64,000 nucleotides of DNA from Cognatishimia sp. MH4019 (lineage in GTDB: Bacteria; Pseudomonadota; Alphaproteobacteria; Rhodobacterales; Rhodobacteraceae), in NCBI RefSeq assembly GCF_020177595.1, contig NZ_JAHTBL010000004.1, forward strand, positions 62,001 to 126,000. Reading direction: 5' to 3'. The first letter of the stretch is position 1, and every line of letters starts with the position of its first letter. The position numbers and the translations under genes were made by a program. The notes beneath the pieces were generated by a model that worked only from the letters and a program-made list of their open reading frames with translations, had not been told where the DNA came from and made no database searches. This document shows positions 16,878 to 24,074 of this stretch, one piece after another.

Positions 16878-18326
16878 TCATTCAGGATCAGTGCGGAAAA
16901 TCAACCTTTCTTCACAAGGCGCAACCCTGAGGATATTGGTGGAACCGGTCACGTTGAACGGCACACCGGCGGTCACGACGATCTGATCGGCCTCTTCGGC
17001 CAGCCCCATCATACGTGCCGCACGGGCTGCCCCGACAACGGCCATCTTGAACCGCTCGACATCGCCCCCGGTGAGAAACACGTTGGTGCCCCAACTCAGA
17101 CAAAGCCTGCGCGCAGTGCCCACCAGCGGGGTCAGCGCGATGATTGGCACGCGCGGGCGCTCGCGCGCGGTCAGCAGTGCGGTGGTGCCAGATTGCGTGA
17201 AACAGCAGATCGCTTTCACATCCGTCGTCTCGGCAATTTCGCGCGCTGCAGCGACGATGCCGTCGGCCACGGTCGTGCGATTGGCGGTGCGGGACGCCTC
17301 GATAATCTCCTGATAGGTCGGATCATCCTCAACCTCGATCGCCACGTTGTTCATCGTGGTCACCGCCTCAATCGGGTAGCTGCCCGCCGCAGATTCCGCC
17401 GAGAGCATAATCGCGTCAGTACCTTCATAGATCGCCGTCGCCACGTCCGAGACCTCGGCCCGGGTGGGCATCGGGCTTTCGATCATGCTTTCCAGCATCT
17501 GGGTCGCCACGATTACCGGCTTCGCCGCAGCCCGGCATTTCCGGATCAACTGCTTCTGGATCGGCGGCACGTTCTGCACAGGCAGTTCTACGCCCAGATC
17601 GCCCCGCGCGACCATGATCCCGTCCGACACTTCAAGGATTTCGTTGAACGCTTTCACGGCAGCAGGTTTTTCGATCTTCGACAGGATCGCAGCGCGCCCT
17701 TGTGCCAGCTCGCGCGCCTCGTTCACGTCCTCGGCCCGCTGCACGAAGGACAGCGCCAGCCAATCGACGCCCAACTGGCAGACAAACTCCAGATCGGCGC
17801 GGTCTTTGTCCGACAGAGCGGCCAGTGGCAGCACCACATCCGGCACGTTCACGCCTTTCCGGTTCGAGATTGTGCCGCCTGCGATCACCACGCAATCGGC
17901 GAAATCCGCGCCACAAGCGGTCACTTCCAGACGGATCTTGCCGTCATTCACCAACAGATGCGCGCCCACCTCAAGGGCTGCGAAAATCTCCGGATGCGGA
18001 AGGCGCACACGGCTTTCGTCGCCCTCGGCCTCATCCAGATCCATGCGGAACGCGGCCCCTTCGACCAGCTCTTCTTCGCCATTGGCAAAAGTGCCGACAC
18101 GCAGCTTGGGGCCTTGCAGGTCGGCCAGAATGGCAATCGGGCTGTCGAGATCCTTTTCCACCTGACGAATGATCTCGTGACGGGCTTTGATCTCGGAATG
18201 ATCGCCATGGCTCATGTTCAGACGGAACACATCGGCCCCGGCCTCATGCAGCTTGCGGATCATTTCGTAATCGTTGGAGGCCGGTCCCAGCGTCGCCACG
18301 ATTTTCACATTTCTCAGTCGTCTCAT
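16878..18326 (-). CDS. pyk: Pyruvate kinase
   Basis: Last step of glycolysis, phosphoenolpyruvate plus ADP to pyruvate plus ATP; 482 aa. It starts MRRLRNVKIVATLGPASNDY, has the NMSHGDH segment (about residue 38), the metal/substrate part IEKPAAVKAFNEILEVSDGI with the following MVARGDLGVE, and the classic MLESM...PTRAEVSDVATAIYEGTDAIMLS region (about 275-310). A C-terminal allosteric domain is present. Divergent from the N-formylglutamate amidohydrolase gene. Confidence 0.97.
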   Translation of the reverse strand: MRRLRNVKIVATLGPASNDYEMIRKLHEAGADVFRLNMSHGDHSEIKARHEIIRQVEKDLDSPIAILADLQGPKLRVGTFANGEEELVEGAAFRMDLDEAEGDESRVRLPHPEIFAALEVGAHLLVNDGKIRLEVTACGADFADCVVIAGGTISNRKGVNVPDVVLPLAALSDKDRADLEFVCQLGVDWLALSFVQRAEDVNEARELAQGRAAILSKIEKPAAVKAFNEILEVSDGIMVARGDLGVELPVQNVPPIQKQLIRKCRAAAKPVIVATQMLESMIESPMPTRAEVSDVATAIYEGTDAIMLSAESAAGSYPIEAVTTMNNVAIEVEDDPTYQEIIEASRTANRTTVADGIVAAAREIAETTDVKAICCFTQSGTTALLTARERPRVPIIALTPLVGTARRLCLSWGTNVFLTGGDVERFKMAVVGAARAARMMGLAEEADQIVVTAGVPFNVTGSTNILRVAPCEERLIFRTDPE

Positions 18327-18431
18327 TCTACATCCCGGATTGTTACCGCTAACGTCGGTTTAAGTGCTTATCGCGCAATTCCATTCCCACCACAACTGAC
18401 CTATCAAATGCGGGAACGGGATGACACGCGA

Positions 18432-19166
18432 ATGACATATCAACCATTTGAGATTTTAGGGGCCGAGCGGCCCGGCCGCTGGGTTGTGACCTGCGACCAT
18501 GCGGCAAACACAGTGCCGCCGGAACTGGGCGGCACGCTTGGCTTGCCTGAGGCCGACATGGCCCGCCATATCGCCTATGATGTGGGCGCTGCCGGTGTGA
18601 CAAAGGCACTGGCCAAGCATCTGGACAGCCCCGCAATCCTGTCGAACTTTTCGCGGCTGGTGATTGATCCCAATCGCGGCGAGGATGATCCGACGCTGCT
18701 AATGCGGCTCTATGACGGCACCATTATTCCGGCCAATCGCAACGTGATCCTCGCCGATATAGAGGCGCGGCTCAACGCGTATCACCGTCCTTATCATGCG
18801 GCTCTGGCCCAATTGATGCAGCGGCCCGACCCGGTAATGCTGGCGATTCACAGCTTCACGCCTCGGCTGAATGGCCGCTCTCCACGACCGTGGGAAGTGG
18901 GTGTGCTTTATGCCACTGACGCACGCTTGGCGCATCCACTGATTGCGGCCTTGCGGGCCGAGGGCGATCTGACCGTGGGCGAGAACCAGCCCTACGCGGG
19001 ACACCTGCCCGGAGACGCTGTGGATCGTCACGCGCTTAGCGCAGGTCATCCCAACATATTGATCGAACTGCGCAACGACCTCATATCTGATGCAAAGGGA
19101 CAGCAATACTGGGCCGACCGGCTCGCGCCATTGCTGATCCGTGTCTTGGCCGAAACGGGCCTTTAA
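18432..19166 (+). CDS. N-formylglutamate amidohydrolase family protein
   Basis: Zinc hydrolase family that includes HutG, cleaving N-formyl-L-glutamate; 244 aa. Conserved features are CDHAANTVPPELG (residues 22-34), SRLVIDPNR (about 77), AIHSFTP with the family His (about 138) and RHALSAGHPNILIELRNDLI near 197. The long open frame upstream lies inside pyk antisense, so I start at MTYQPFEILG. With no other histidine-pathway genes nearby, a broader amidohydrolase role is possible. DUF1244 follows 12 bp later. Confidence 0.85.
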   Translation: MTYQPFEILGAERPGRWVVTCDHAANTVPPELGGTLGLPEADMARHIAYDVGAAGVTKALAKHLDSPAILSNFSRLVIDPNRGEDDPTLLMRLYDGTIIPANRNVILADIEARLNAYHRPYHAALAQLMQRPDPVMLAIHSFTPRLNGRSPRPWEVGVLYATDARLAHPLIAALRAEGDLTVGENQPYAGHLPGDAVDRHALSAGHPNILIELRNDLISDAKGQQYWADRLAPLLIRVLAETGL

Positions 19167-19178
19167 GGGAGATGACTG

Positions 19179-19478
19179 ATGGATGACCAGACCAAACTTG
19201 AGCTTGAAGCCGCCGCCTTTCGCCGCCTGCAGGCCCATTTGGCAGAGCGCACGGATGTGCAGAATATCGACATGATGAACCTGGCGGGCTTCTGCCGGAA
19301 CTGCCTATCGCGCTGGTATCAGGAAGCCGCCAACGCGCGCGGCATCGAGATGTCAAAAGAAGAAGGCCGCGAAGCGTTTTACGGGATGCCTTACGCAGAG
19401 TGGCGCGAGAAGTATCAGACCGAGGCGAATGACGCTCAGAAAGCGGCGTTTGAGGTCAGCCATAAAGAGCACGGATGA
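19179..19478 (+). CDS. DUF1244 family protein
   Basis: A 99-aa protein conserved in proteobacteria; function unknown. Family hallmarks are HLAERTDVQNIDMMNLAGFC followed by RNCLSRWYQEAA, with conserved Cys residues near positions 46 and 49, and the ending GMPYAEWREKYQ. A ribosome site (GGGAG) precedes the ATG by 8 bases. It is in an apparent operon with the N-formylglutamate amidohydrolase gene. Confidence 0.9.
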   Translation: MDDQTKLELEAAAFRRLQAHLAERTDVQNIDMMNLAGFCRNCLSRWYQEAANARGIEMSKEEGREAFYGMPYAEWREKYQTEANDAQKAAFEVSHKEHG

Positions 19479-19495
19479 GGGGTCGCAGCGTTGCG

Positions 19496-19705
19496 CTAGT
19501 ACGGCGCGCGCGGCTTCTTGAAGACTTCCGACAGTAAACTTGGTTTGCGCTTCACGCGAGGCTGTCCCGCGCGCCAGTCCACGGCCTTGCGCCTTTGAGT
19601 ATCTCGAAAGTTTTCCAGCAGATCAGCGCTCAAGACAAACCAGCGTCTTGAAAAATGCACAATCTGCGCAAGGCATAGAAAGACAAATGCGATTTCCAAT
19701 GTCAT
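19496..19705 (-). CDS. Small membrane-anchored protein, unknown function
   Basis: A 69-aa protein with one N-terminal hydrophobic segment (MTLEIAFVFLCLAQIVHF) and a basic cytoplasmic tail rich in Arg/Lys and Pro (RVKRKPSLLSEVFKKPRAPY). AGAGGA lies about 7 bases before the start. No family recognised. Convergent with DUF1244, 17 bp apart; its start faces the left end of the IS1595 element 100 bp away. Confidence 0.55.
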   Translation of the reverse strand: MTLEIAFVFLCLAQIVHFSRRWFVLSADLLENFRDTQRRKAVDWRAGQPRVKRKPSLLSEVFKKPRAPY

Positions 19706-19804
19706 GTCCCGTTCCTCTGAAAATCGTCAGAAACCCCTAGGCAGCATATCAAATACACCCCACTGCCCGTTGAATTGTTAACCAATCAGCAAAGGATTCC
19801 GGCA

Positions 19805-19812
19805 AAACTATG
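19805..19812. repeat. Left target-site duplication of the IS1595-family element
   Basis: AAACTATG directly abuts the left terminal inverted repeat. The identical octamer abuts the right end at 21766-21773. Eight bp is the duplication length known for the IS1595 family. Confidence 0.93.
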
Positions 19813-19832
19813 GGGGTGTATCCCCTCAGCAT
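19813..19832 (+). repeat. Left terminal inverted repeat
   Basis: Starts GGGGTGTATCCCCT, then CAG, then CATACG. The first 14 bases are identical to the reverse complement of the right end, and CATACG also aligns after a 3-base mismatch. Confidence 0.9.
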
Positions 19833-19860
19833 ACGTAGTTGCAGAATCCTCCAATTGCTG

Positions 19861-19897
19861 CACAGTGTTACCCACAAGAATTTGAGGGGTAACTGTG
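19861..19897 (+). promoter_or_regulatory. Inverted repeat over the ribosome site and start of the first passenger gene
   Basis: GTTACCC (19867-19873) pairs perfectly with GGGTAAC (19887-19893), and flanking CACA (19861-19864) with TGTG (19894-19897) after a 2-base bulge. The 13-base loop plus the 3' arm contain the ribosome site GAGGGG and the GTG start codon. In RNA it could hide the start; in DNA it could be an operator. Confidence 0.6.
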
Positions 19898-20278
19898 GCT
19901 TCCATACAAGAACTCAAGGACGCACTCGAAACTGAGCAAACAAAGGCTTTGGACGTTGCTGATCGCGCCCTTACGTCGATTGATACACTTCTCAATCTCT
20001 CAATGTGGGTATTGGCGGTGTTTGCAATCATCATCGCTTTGATCGCCTTATTTGGTTGGGGGTTCATTGCCAGATCAGCGCGCCGTCGAGCCGAAAAAAT
20101 TGCAAAAGATGCCATTGATGAGTATATTAAGAGTGAAATGTTCACAAATGTTCTCGAAAAAAACGTTCGTCAGGAGGTAAAGTCTCGTGTTGGTGAGAAG
20201 GTAATCCTGGCCAACCTAACTGAGGAACCGTCCGGGGATGATCCAGATCCCTTCCCGCAAGCACCGGAGGCGAAATAA
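19895..20278 (+). CDS. Passenger gene 1: single-pass membrane protein with coiled ends
   Basis: A 127-aa protein with GTG start, preceded by GAGGGG. It has an N-terminal helix (residues 2-33, ASIQELKDALETEQTKAL), one membrane segment (about 35-58, rich in Ile/Ala/Leu/Phe), a basic stretch just inside (ARSARRRAEK) and a predicted coil to about 108, then an acidic Pro-rich tail (EEPSGDDPDPFPQAPEAK). No family recognised. Its stop overlaps the ImmA/IrrE start (TAATG), so the two are translationally coupled and may act together. It may be a partner or substrate of that protease. Confidence 0.8.
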   Translation: MASIQELKDALETEQTKALDVADRALTSIDTLLNLSMWVLAVFAIIIALIALFGWGFIARSARRRAEKIAKDAIDEYIKSEMFTNVLEKNVRQEVKSRVGEKVILANLTEEPSGDDPDPFPQAPEAK

Positions 20279-20742
20279 TGATACCAGCAGAGATCAGATC
20301 GGTTACCGAAACCGCTCCTGTTGATGTGCTGGAAGCGGCTCGTCGGTTGGGCGTGCAGGTCTTCTCAGCGAAACTGGCGGACAAAGTGTCTGGCGTATTG
20401 CTGCGGGATCCGTCCTATGGTTCACAATCTGGGTTTGTCATCTTTGTGGACTCTGATGAGCCGTCTTATCGTCAACGGTTCACGGCGGCACACGAACTTG
20501 GTCACTTTGTTCTTCACAGGGATGCTGTTGGGGAGCGCAATGAAGACAACTACCTGTTGCGCTCTGAGAACATGAGCAATCAGCAAGAGGTAGAAGCAAA
20601 TAAGTTTGCTGCCGCCCTTTTGATGCCAATGGACTTGATTCAAAAGGAAATGGAGCAAGGCAATTCGACAGTATCTGGCCTTGCGAACACATTCGGCGTG
20701 TCCCCTACCGCAATGTCCATCCGGCTTGGGCTTCCGACGTGA
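20278..20742 (+). CDS. Passenger gene 2: ImmA/IrrE family metalloprotease
   Basis: A 154-aa zinc peptidase of the ImmA/IrrE (COG2856) family. The HELGH motif (residues 72-76, within AAHELGHFVLH) gives two zinc ligands and the catalytic Glu; E106 in EVEANKFAAALLMP is the likely third ligand. The C-terminal VSGLANTFGVSPTAMSIRLG resembles a helix-turn-helix. Family members cleave XRE-type repressors or act in toxin-antitoxin and stress systems, but no XRE partner is encoded here; it is coupled instead to a membrane protein gene (TAATG) and a 56-aa gene (GTGA). Confidence 0.93.
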   Translation: MIPAEIRSVTETAPVDVLEAARRLGVQVFSAKLADKVSGVLLRDPSYGSQSGFVIFVDSDEPSYRQRFTAAHELGHFVLHRDAVGERNEDNYLLRSENMSNQQEVEANKFAAALLMPMDLIQKEMEQGNSTVSGLANTFGVSPTAMSIRLGLPT

Positions 20743-20909
20743 CCAGCCTTAGAGAAGCAAGAAAACAAGGACTTGAAGATTTCATCAAAGAGCACGAGGC
20801 AGGCCCAGAAGGTGACCTCGACAAGCTGGACGCCGTGATTAAGCGTCCAACTCAGGGAAGCGGGAAAGCAACTCGCCCAGCATCGTCTCAGGACGCATCC
20901 GACGATTGA
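20739..20909 (+). CDS. Passenger gene 3: 56-residue protein overlapping the transposase 3' end
   Basis: A GTG-started frame overlapping the ImmA/IrrE stop in a GTGA junction. It reads VTSLREARKQGLEDFIKEHE, then AGPEGDLDKLDAVIKRP, and a short hydrophilic Ser/Asp-rich tail. The first half looks helical and highly charged. Its last 71 bp are antisense to the transposase 3' end. No family is recognised. The coupling, charged composition and lack of other coding in this strand favour a real gene, but it could be a chance frame. Confidence 0.6.
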   Translation: MTSLREARKQGLEDFIKEHEAGPEGDLDKLDAVIKRPTQGSGKATRPASSQDASDD

Positions 20910-21717
20910 AGCGGTACTCAAATTCTTTGACGTAGGTCTCAAGATACTTGGGCGACACGCTGATGTGCGTCCCTGAGATTGAGTTTTTTAGGTGGCGGAA
21001 AAAGTTCTCTACTTGGTTGGTCGTGGTACCGTCTTCGGCCACATATTCACCCTGACCGTGGTTCACTGTCTTGTGAGTGTATTCCGCAGGGTGGAACGTC
21101 TTCTGATAGGCCCGCAGTTCGTCAGTATGTAGTTCTGAGCCTTTCTCTACGTTGGCGAGGATTTGAGGCTTGAGAGAGCCGCGTGTCTGGTCTGGAACCA
21201 CCTTGGCAATCGCGGTGCCATCGCGCTCTACCATCGCCATAACGACGCTCTTGCGCTTGCGCCAGTCCATCCCGGTAGTCTTGCCGCCCACAAAAGTCTC
21301 ATCGACCTCAACAACCACGCCTTCGCCGCCAATAGGCTCTTCACCGTCTACCGCAGCCATATGTTCGCGGATCAGCTTCGCCATGCGCCACGCTGTCTTG
21401 TAGGTGACGCCAAGCTGACGCTGCAATTCCTTGCCGCTGACGCCATGCTTGGACGTGGTGAACAAGAAAATCGCATAGAACCAAAGCTGCAAGGGCGTCC
21501 GACTCTTTTCAAAAATGCTGCCAACCATCGGATGAATGTGGTGACCGCACCACTGGCAGGAGAAAGCCTGCTCATTGGTCAGGCGATACCACTTAGCCTC
21601 ACGCTCACACTTGGGGCAGACATGGCCCTGACCAAAACGGACGTTAAACAAATGCTCAAGACAAGCCTCATCTGTGGGGAATTGCTGGAAGAACTGGCGG
21701 ACATTGGTCTGTTTCAT
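20839..21717 (-). CDS. IS1595 family transposase
   Basis: A 292-aa DDE-type transposase. An N-terminal zinc ribbon (C34, C37, C54, C57: CPKC then CQWCG) is followed by an HTH region (LQRQLGVTYKTAWRMAKLIR, about 98-117) and the catalytic core: D139 (VVVEVDETFVGGK), D199 (LHTDELRAYQ) and the N234/E237 region (TTTNQVENFFRHLK). No frameshift or stop is seen, so it looks active. It reads towards the passenger genes and its 3' end overlaps passenger 3. A promoter seems to lie in the right terminal repeat. Confidence 0.95.
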   Translation of the reverse strand: MKQTNVRQFFQQFPTDEACLEHLFNVRFGQGHVCPKCEREAKWYRLTNEQAFSCQWCGHHIHPMVGSIFEKSRTPLQLWFYAIFLFTTSKHGVSGKELQRQLGVTYKTAWRMAKLIREHMAAVDGEEPIGGEGVVVEVDETFVGGKTTGMDWRKRKSVVMAMVERDGTAIAKVVPDQTRGSLKPQILANVEKGSELHTDELRAYQKTFHPAEYTHKTVNHGQGEYVAEDGTTTNQVENFFRHLKNSISGTHISVSPKYLETYVKEFEYRFNRRMRPETMLGELLSRFPELDA

Positions 21718-21722
21718 ACCCT

Positions 21723-21752
21723 TTATGCAGGCATTGGACTACCGTATGTCAA
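21723..21752 (-). promoter_or_regulatory. Probable transposase promoter starting in the right terminal repeat
   Basis: On the minus strand a perfect TTGACA (21752-21747) lies inside the terminal repeat, with GCATAA (21728-21723) after 18 bases. The predicted start of transcription falls at about the transposase ATG (21717), suggesting a leaderless message. Confidence 0.5.
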
Positions 21753-21765
21753 GGGGATACACCCC
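21746..21765 (-). repeat. Right terminal inverted repeat
   Basis: On the minus strand, starts GGGGTGTATCCCCT, then TGA, then CATACG. This mirrors the left end over the first 14 bases and again at CATAC. Confidence 0.9.
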
Positions 21766-21773
21766 AAACTATG
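21766..21773. repeat. Right target-site duplication of the IS1595-family element
   Basis: AAACTATG, identical to 19805-19812. Removing the element and one copy joins 19812 to 21774 and gives the predicted empty site. Confidence 0.93.
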
Positions 21774-21878
21774 TCGGATTTGAGGCGCATCTGAGGCGGT
21801 CACTGCCTTATGAGCGCCACAAAGCGCGTCTTCGCAAACGGTTTGAGGCAAGCCCCCGGACCGCCTGTCAGACACGAA

Positions 21879-21910
21879 AAAGCCCGCGCTGTAGGCTCAG
21901 CGCGGGCTTT
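21879..21910 (-). terminator. Strong Rho-independent terminator after the HGDHG membrane gene
   Basis: AAAGCCCGCGCTG and CAGCGCGGGCTTT form a perfect 13-bp stem with a 6-base loop. On the minus strand it is followed by a T-run (TTTTTCG), about 28 bp after the stop codon of the gene at 21938-22135. Confidence 0.93.
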
Positions 21911-21937
21911 GAATATGTCTGGATGAATGTTGCTGGA

Positions 21938-22135
21938 TCAGCGCGCGCGGCGCAGCCACTTCAGCCCACCGATGACAACCAGTGTCAGGACAGCACCAAC
22001 GACAGCGCCAAGCAGATGATCGGCGCTGAGCGCGAAATGCAGCACGGTCTCAAGACCCGTGCCATGATCGCCATGGGCAAGTGCCGGAGCGGCAGCAGTC
22101 ATCAGGGCGATAGTGGTGAGTGTTGTTTTGGTCAT
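21938..22135 (-). CDS. Small exported/membrane protein with HGDHG motif
   Basis: A 65-aa protein with an N-terminal signal-like segment (MTKTTLTTIALMTAAAPALA), then HGDHG, a short helix with LHFALSADHLL, and a C-terminal membrane segment (about residues 42-60) ending in WLRRAR. AGGAGA precedes the ATG by 6 bases. The His-rich start after the signal cleavage site resembles the N-termini of HupE/UreJ-like metal-handling membrane proteins, but it is much shorter. A metal role is only a guess. Confidence 0.65.
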   Translation of the reverse strand: MTKTTLTTIALMTAAAPALAHGDHGTGLETVLHFALSADHLLGAVVGAVLTLVVIGGLKWLRRAR

Positions 22136-22249
22136 GAGGTCTCTCCTGAGGTTGACCGGACGCCCCGAAGTGGGTCGCGCCGTTGATATCATCACTACGT
22201 CACCACAGAGCGTCCGCGCCTGCAACACCGGAAGCGGCAAATGCGGCGT

Positions 22250-23104
22250 TCAGACCGCCTTCTTCTGGCTTTCGTCCAGATAAATCTCGCGCAGGCGGGC
22301 GGCCACAGGGCCGGGTGTGCCTTCCCCAATGGCGTCACCGTCAAACTCGACGACCGGCATCACGAAGGTGGAGGCAGAGGTGATAAACGCCTCGGCTGCA
22401 TTCTTGGCTTCCTCGACCGTGAAAGGACGTTCTTCGACCTTCATCTGGGCTTCGCGGGCAAAGCGCAGAACGGCGGCGCGGGTGATACCGTGCAAAATCT
22501 CGTTGCCAAGATGGCGGGTCACAAGAACACCCTCTTTCGTCACGATATAGGCGTTGTTGGAGGTGCCTTCGGTCACAAATCCGTCCTCGACCATCCAGGC
22601 ATCATCGGCACCTGCGGCTTTGGCCATCATCTTGCCCATGGACGGATAGAGCAGCTGCACCGTTTTGATATCGCGACGGCCCCAGCGCTGATCCTCAATC
22701 GAGATGACCTTCATCCCGGTCTTCGCCGCAGGGCTTTCGATCAGGTTCTTTTCTTGGGTAAAGAGCACAATCGTCGGCGTCGCATCCTTGGGATAGGCGA
22801 AATCGCGATCCGCGGCGCCGCGCGTGATCTGCAGATAGACCATGCCTTCTTCGACATCATTGCGTTCGACGAGTTGGCGATGGATTTCCAACAGCTCGTC
22901 CATCGTCACCGGCGAGGTCATCTCAAGCTCCGTCAAAGAGCGCTCAAGCCGCTTGGCGTGACCATCAAAATCGATCAGCTTGCCGCCCAGAACGCTGGTG
23001 ACCTCATAGACGCCATCGGCAAACAGAAAGCCGCGGTCAAAGACAGAGACCTTGGCATCCTCTTCGGCGACGTAGTCTCCATTGACGTAAACGGTGCGGC
23101 TCAT
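22250..23104 (-). CDS. D-amino acid aminotransferase (class IV PLP)
   Basis: A 284-aa fold-type IV aminotransferase. It begins MSRTVYVNGDYVAEEDAKVS; VFDRGFLFADGVYEV (about residues 21-35) is the class IV N-terminal motif. RRDIKTVQLLYP (about 140-151) carries the likely PLP lysine, and EGTSNNAYIV (about 175-184) binds cofactor phosphate. It is the last gene of the dgcN-dgcA operon, which favours D-amino acid transaminase activity (such as D-Ala or D-Glu with 2-oxoacids) over branched-chain activity. Gap of 10 bp to dgcA. Confidence 0.85.
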   Translation of the reverse strand: MSRTVYVNGDYVAEEDAKVSVFDRGFLFADGVYEVTSVLGGKLIDFDGHAKRLERSLTELEMTSPVTMDELLEIHRQLVERNDVEEGMVYLQITRGAADRDFAYPKDATPTIVLFTQEKNLIESPAAKTGMKVISIEDQRWGRRDIKTVQLLYPSMGKMMAKAAGADDAWMVEDGFVTEGTSNNAYIVTKEGVLVTRHLGNEILHGITRAAVLRFAREAQMKVEERPFTVEEAKNAAEAFITSASTFVMPVVEFDGDAIGEGTPGPVAARLREIYLDESQKKAV

Positions 23105-23114
23105 GATCGTCTCC

Positions 23115-24065
23115 CTAGCCCCAGAGTACTGCCTCAGGCGGGTGCACTCCGGCGTCATCAAATTGCAAAGCGTTGTCCCGGTCTTCGGCCAGAAGCAGCG
23201 GCCCGTCAAGATCGGTAAACGCCACACCTTGCGCAAGAAGCGTGGCAGGCGCCATGGCAAGCGAACTGCCGACCATGCAGCCGACCATGACACCGTAGCC
23301 TTGGGCCTGGGCCTCTTTCTTGAGCAAGAGTGCTTCGGTCAGCCCACCTGTCTTGTCCAGTTTGATGTTCACCAGATCATACTTGCCCTTCAACGCAGGC
23401 AAGCTGGCGCGATCATGGCAGCTTTCATCTGCGCAGACGGGCAAGGGCCTTGCGATCTCGGACAGCATGTCGTCATCGCCAGCAGGCAACGGTTGTTCGA
23501 CCAGCTCAACGCCAAGGCGGACCAGATGCGGGGCAAGGTCGGAATAGACCTCTGCCGTCCAGCCTTCATTGGCATCCACGATGATACGGGCGGTGGGCGC
23601 CCCTTTGCGAACTGCCTCAAGGCGGGGCATGTCGTCAGGCGTGCCAAGCTTGATCTTAAGCAGCGGGCGGTGCGCGTTTTGTGCAGCCTGCGCTTGCATC
23701 TTCTCGGGCGTATCGAGTGAAAGCGTATAGGCGGTGATTTCAGGGCCAGGCATGGGCAGACCAGCCAGATCCCACACCCGCTTGCCTGCGGTTTTGGCGG
23801 CATGATCCCACAAGGCGCAATCGACGGCATTGCGGGCGGCGCCAGCGGGGAGAAGCTCTGGCAACGTGGCGGGCGTCACATCTTTGGGGAGCGCTTCGAT
23901 CTGAGCCGTCACACTCTCCAACGTTTCACTATACCGCGCGTAGGGCACGCATTCACCCCAGCCCCGCCCTGCGCGGACGGTCAGGACCTGCGCTTCGGTG
24001 CGTGAGCCGCGCGAGATGGTGAAGACCTGCGCGAGCGGGAAGACGTCTTTGGAAACCGTAATCAT
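23115..24065 (-). CDS. dgcA: N-acetyl-D-glutamate racemase DgcA (enolase superfamily)
   Basis: A 316-aa muconate-lactonizing/dipeptide-epimerase type enolase-superfamily protein. It shows LLKIKLG with the first base Lys (about residues 135-141), metal ligands in IIVDANEGWT, ELVEQPLP and CADESCH, and VNIKLDKTGG (about 238-247) for the opposite-face base. In the known D-glutamate pathway DgcA epimerises N-acetyl-D-Glu to N-acetyl-L-Glu; L-Ala-D/L-Glu epimerase is the alternative label. The neighbouring dgcN strongly favours the DgcA assignment. Confidence 0.86.
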   Translation of the reverse strand: MITVSKDVFPLAQVFTISRGSRTEAQVLTVRAGRGWGECVPYARYSETLESVTAQIEALPKDVTPATLPELLPAGAARNAVDCALWDHAAKTAGKRVWDLAGLPMPGPEITAYTLSLDTPEKMQAQAAQNAHRPLLKIKLGTPDDMPRLEAVRKGAPTARIIVDANEGWTAEVYSDLAPHLVRLGVELVEQPLPAGDDDMLSEIARPLPVCADESCHDRASLPALKGKYDLVNIKLDKTGGLTEALLLKKEAQAQGYGVMVGCMVGSSLAMAPATLLAQGVAFTDLDGPLLLAEDRDNALQFDDAGVHPPEAVLWG

Positions 24066-24074
24066 GCGCTGACC

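Larger units (their letters stand above)
19813..21765. mobile_element. IS1595-family insertion element with three passenger genes (1953 bp)
   Basis: A complete transposable unit. The ends are inverted repeats beginning GGGGTGTATCCCCT on both sides, flanked by perfect AAACTATG duplications. Inside are an intact IS1595-type transposase on the minus strand (20839-21717) and three overlapping plus-strand genes not needed for transposition (19895-20909). The passenger genes look A+T-richer than the host genes. Known IS1595 members include passenger-carrying forms described as an intermediate between IS and transposons. The perfect duplications and intact transposase point to a recent insertion into an intergenic region. 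Confidence 0.93.

Noticed and set aside
17193-18431. Upstream extension of the N-formylglutamate amidohydrolase frame
   Set aside because: It is antisense to pyk; the family N-terminus begins at about 18432.
21674-22186. A 170-codon plus-strand open frame starting inside the transposase gene and running past the right IS end
   Set aside because: No ribosome site; it crosses the terminal repeat, the target duplication and a strong minus-strand terminator and then lies antisense to a signal-peptide gene.
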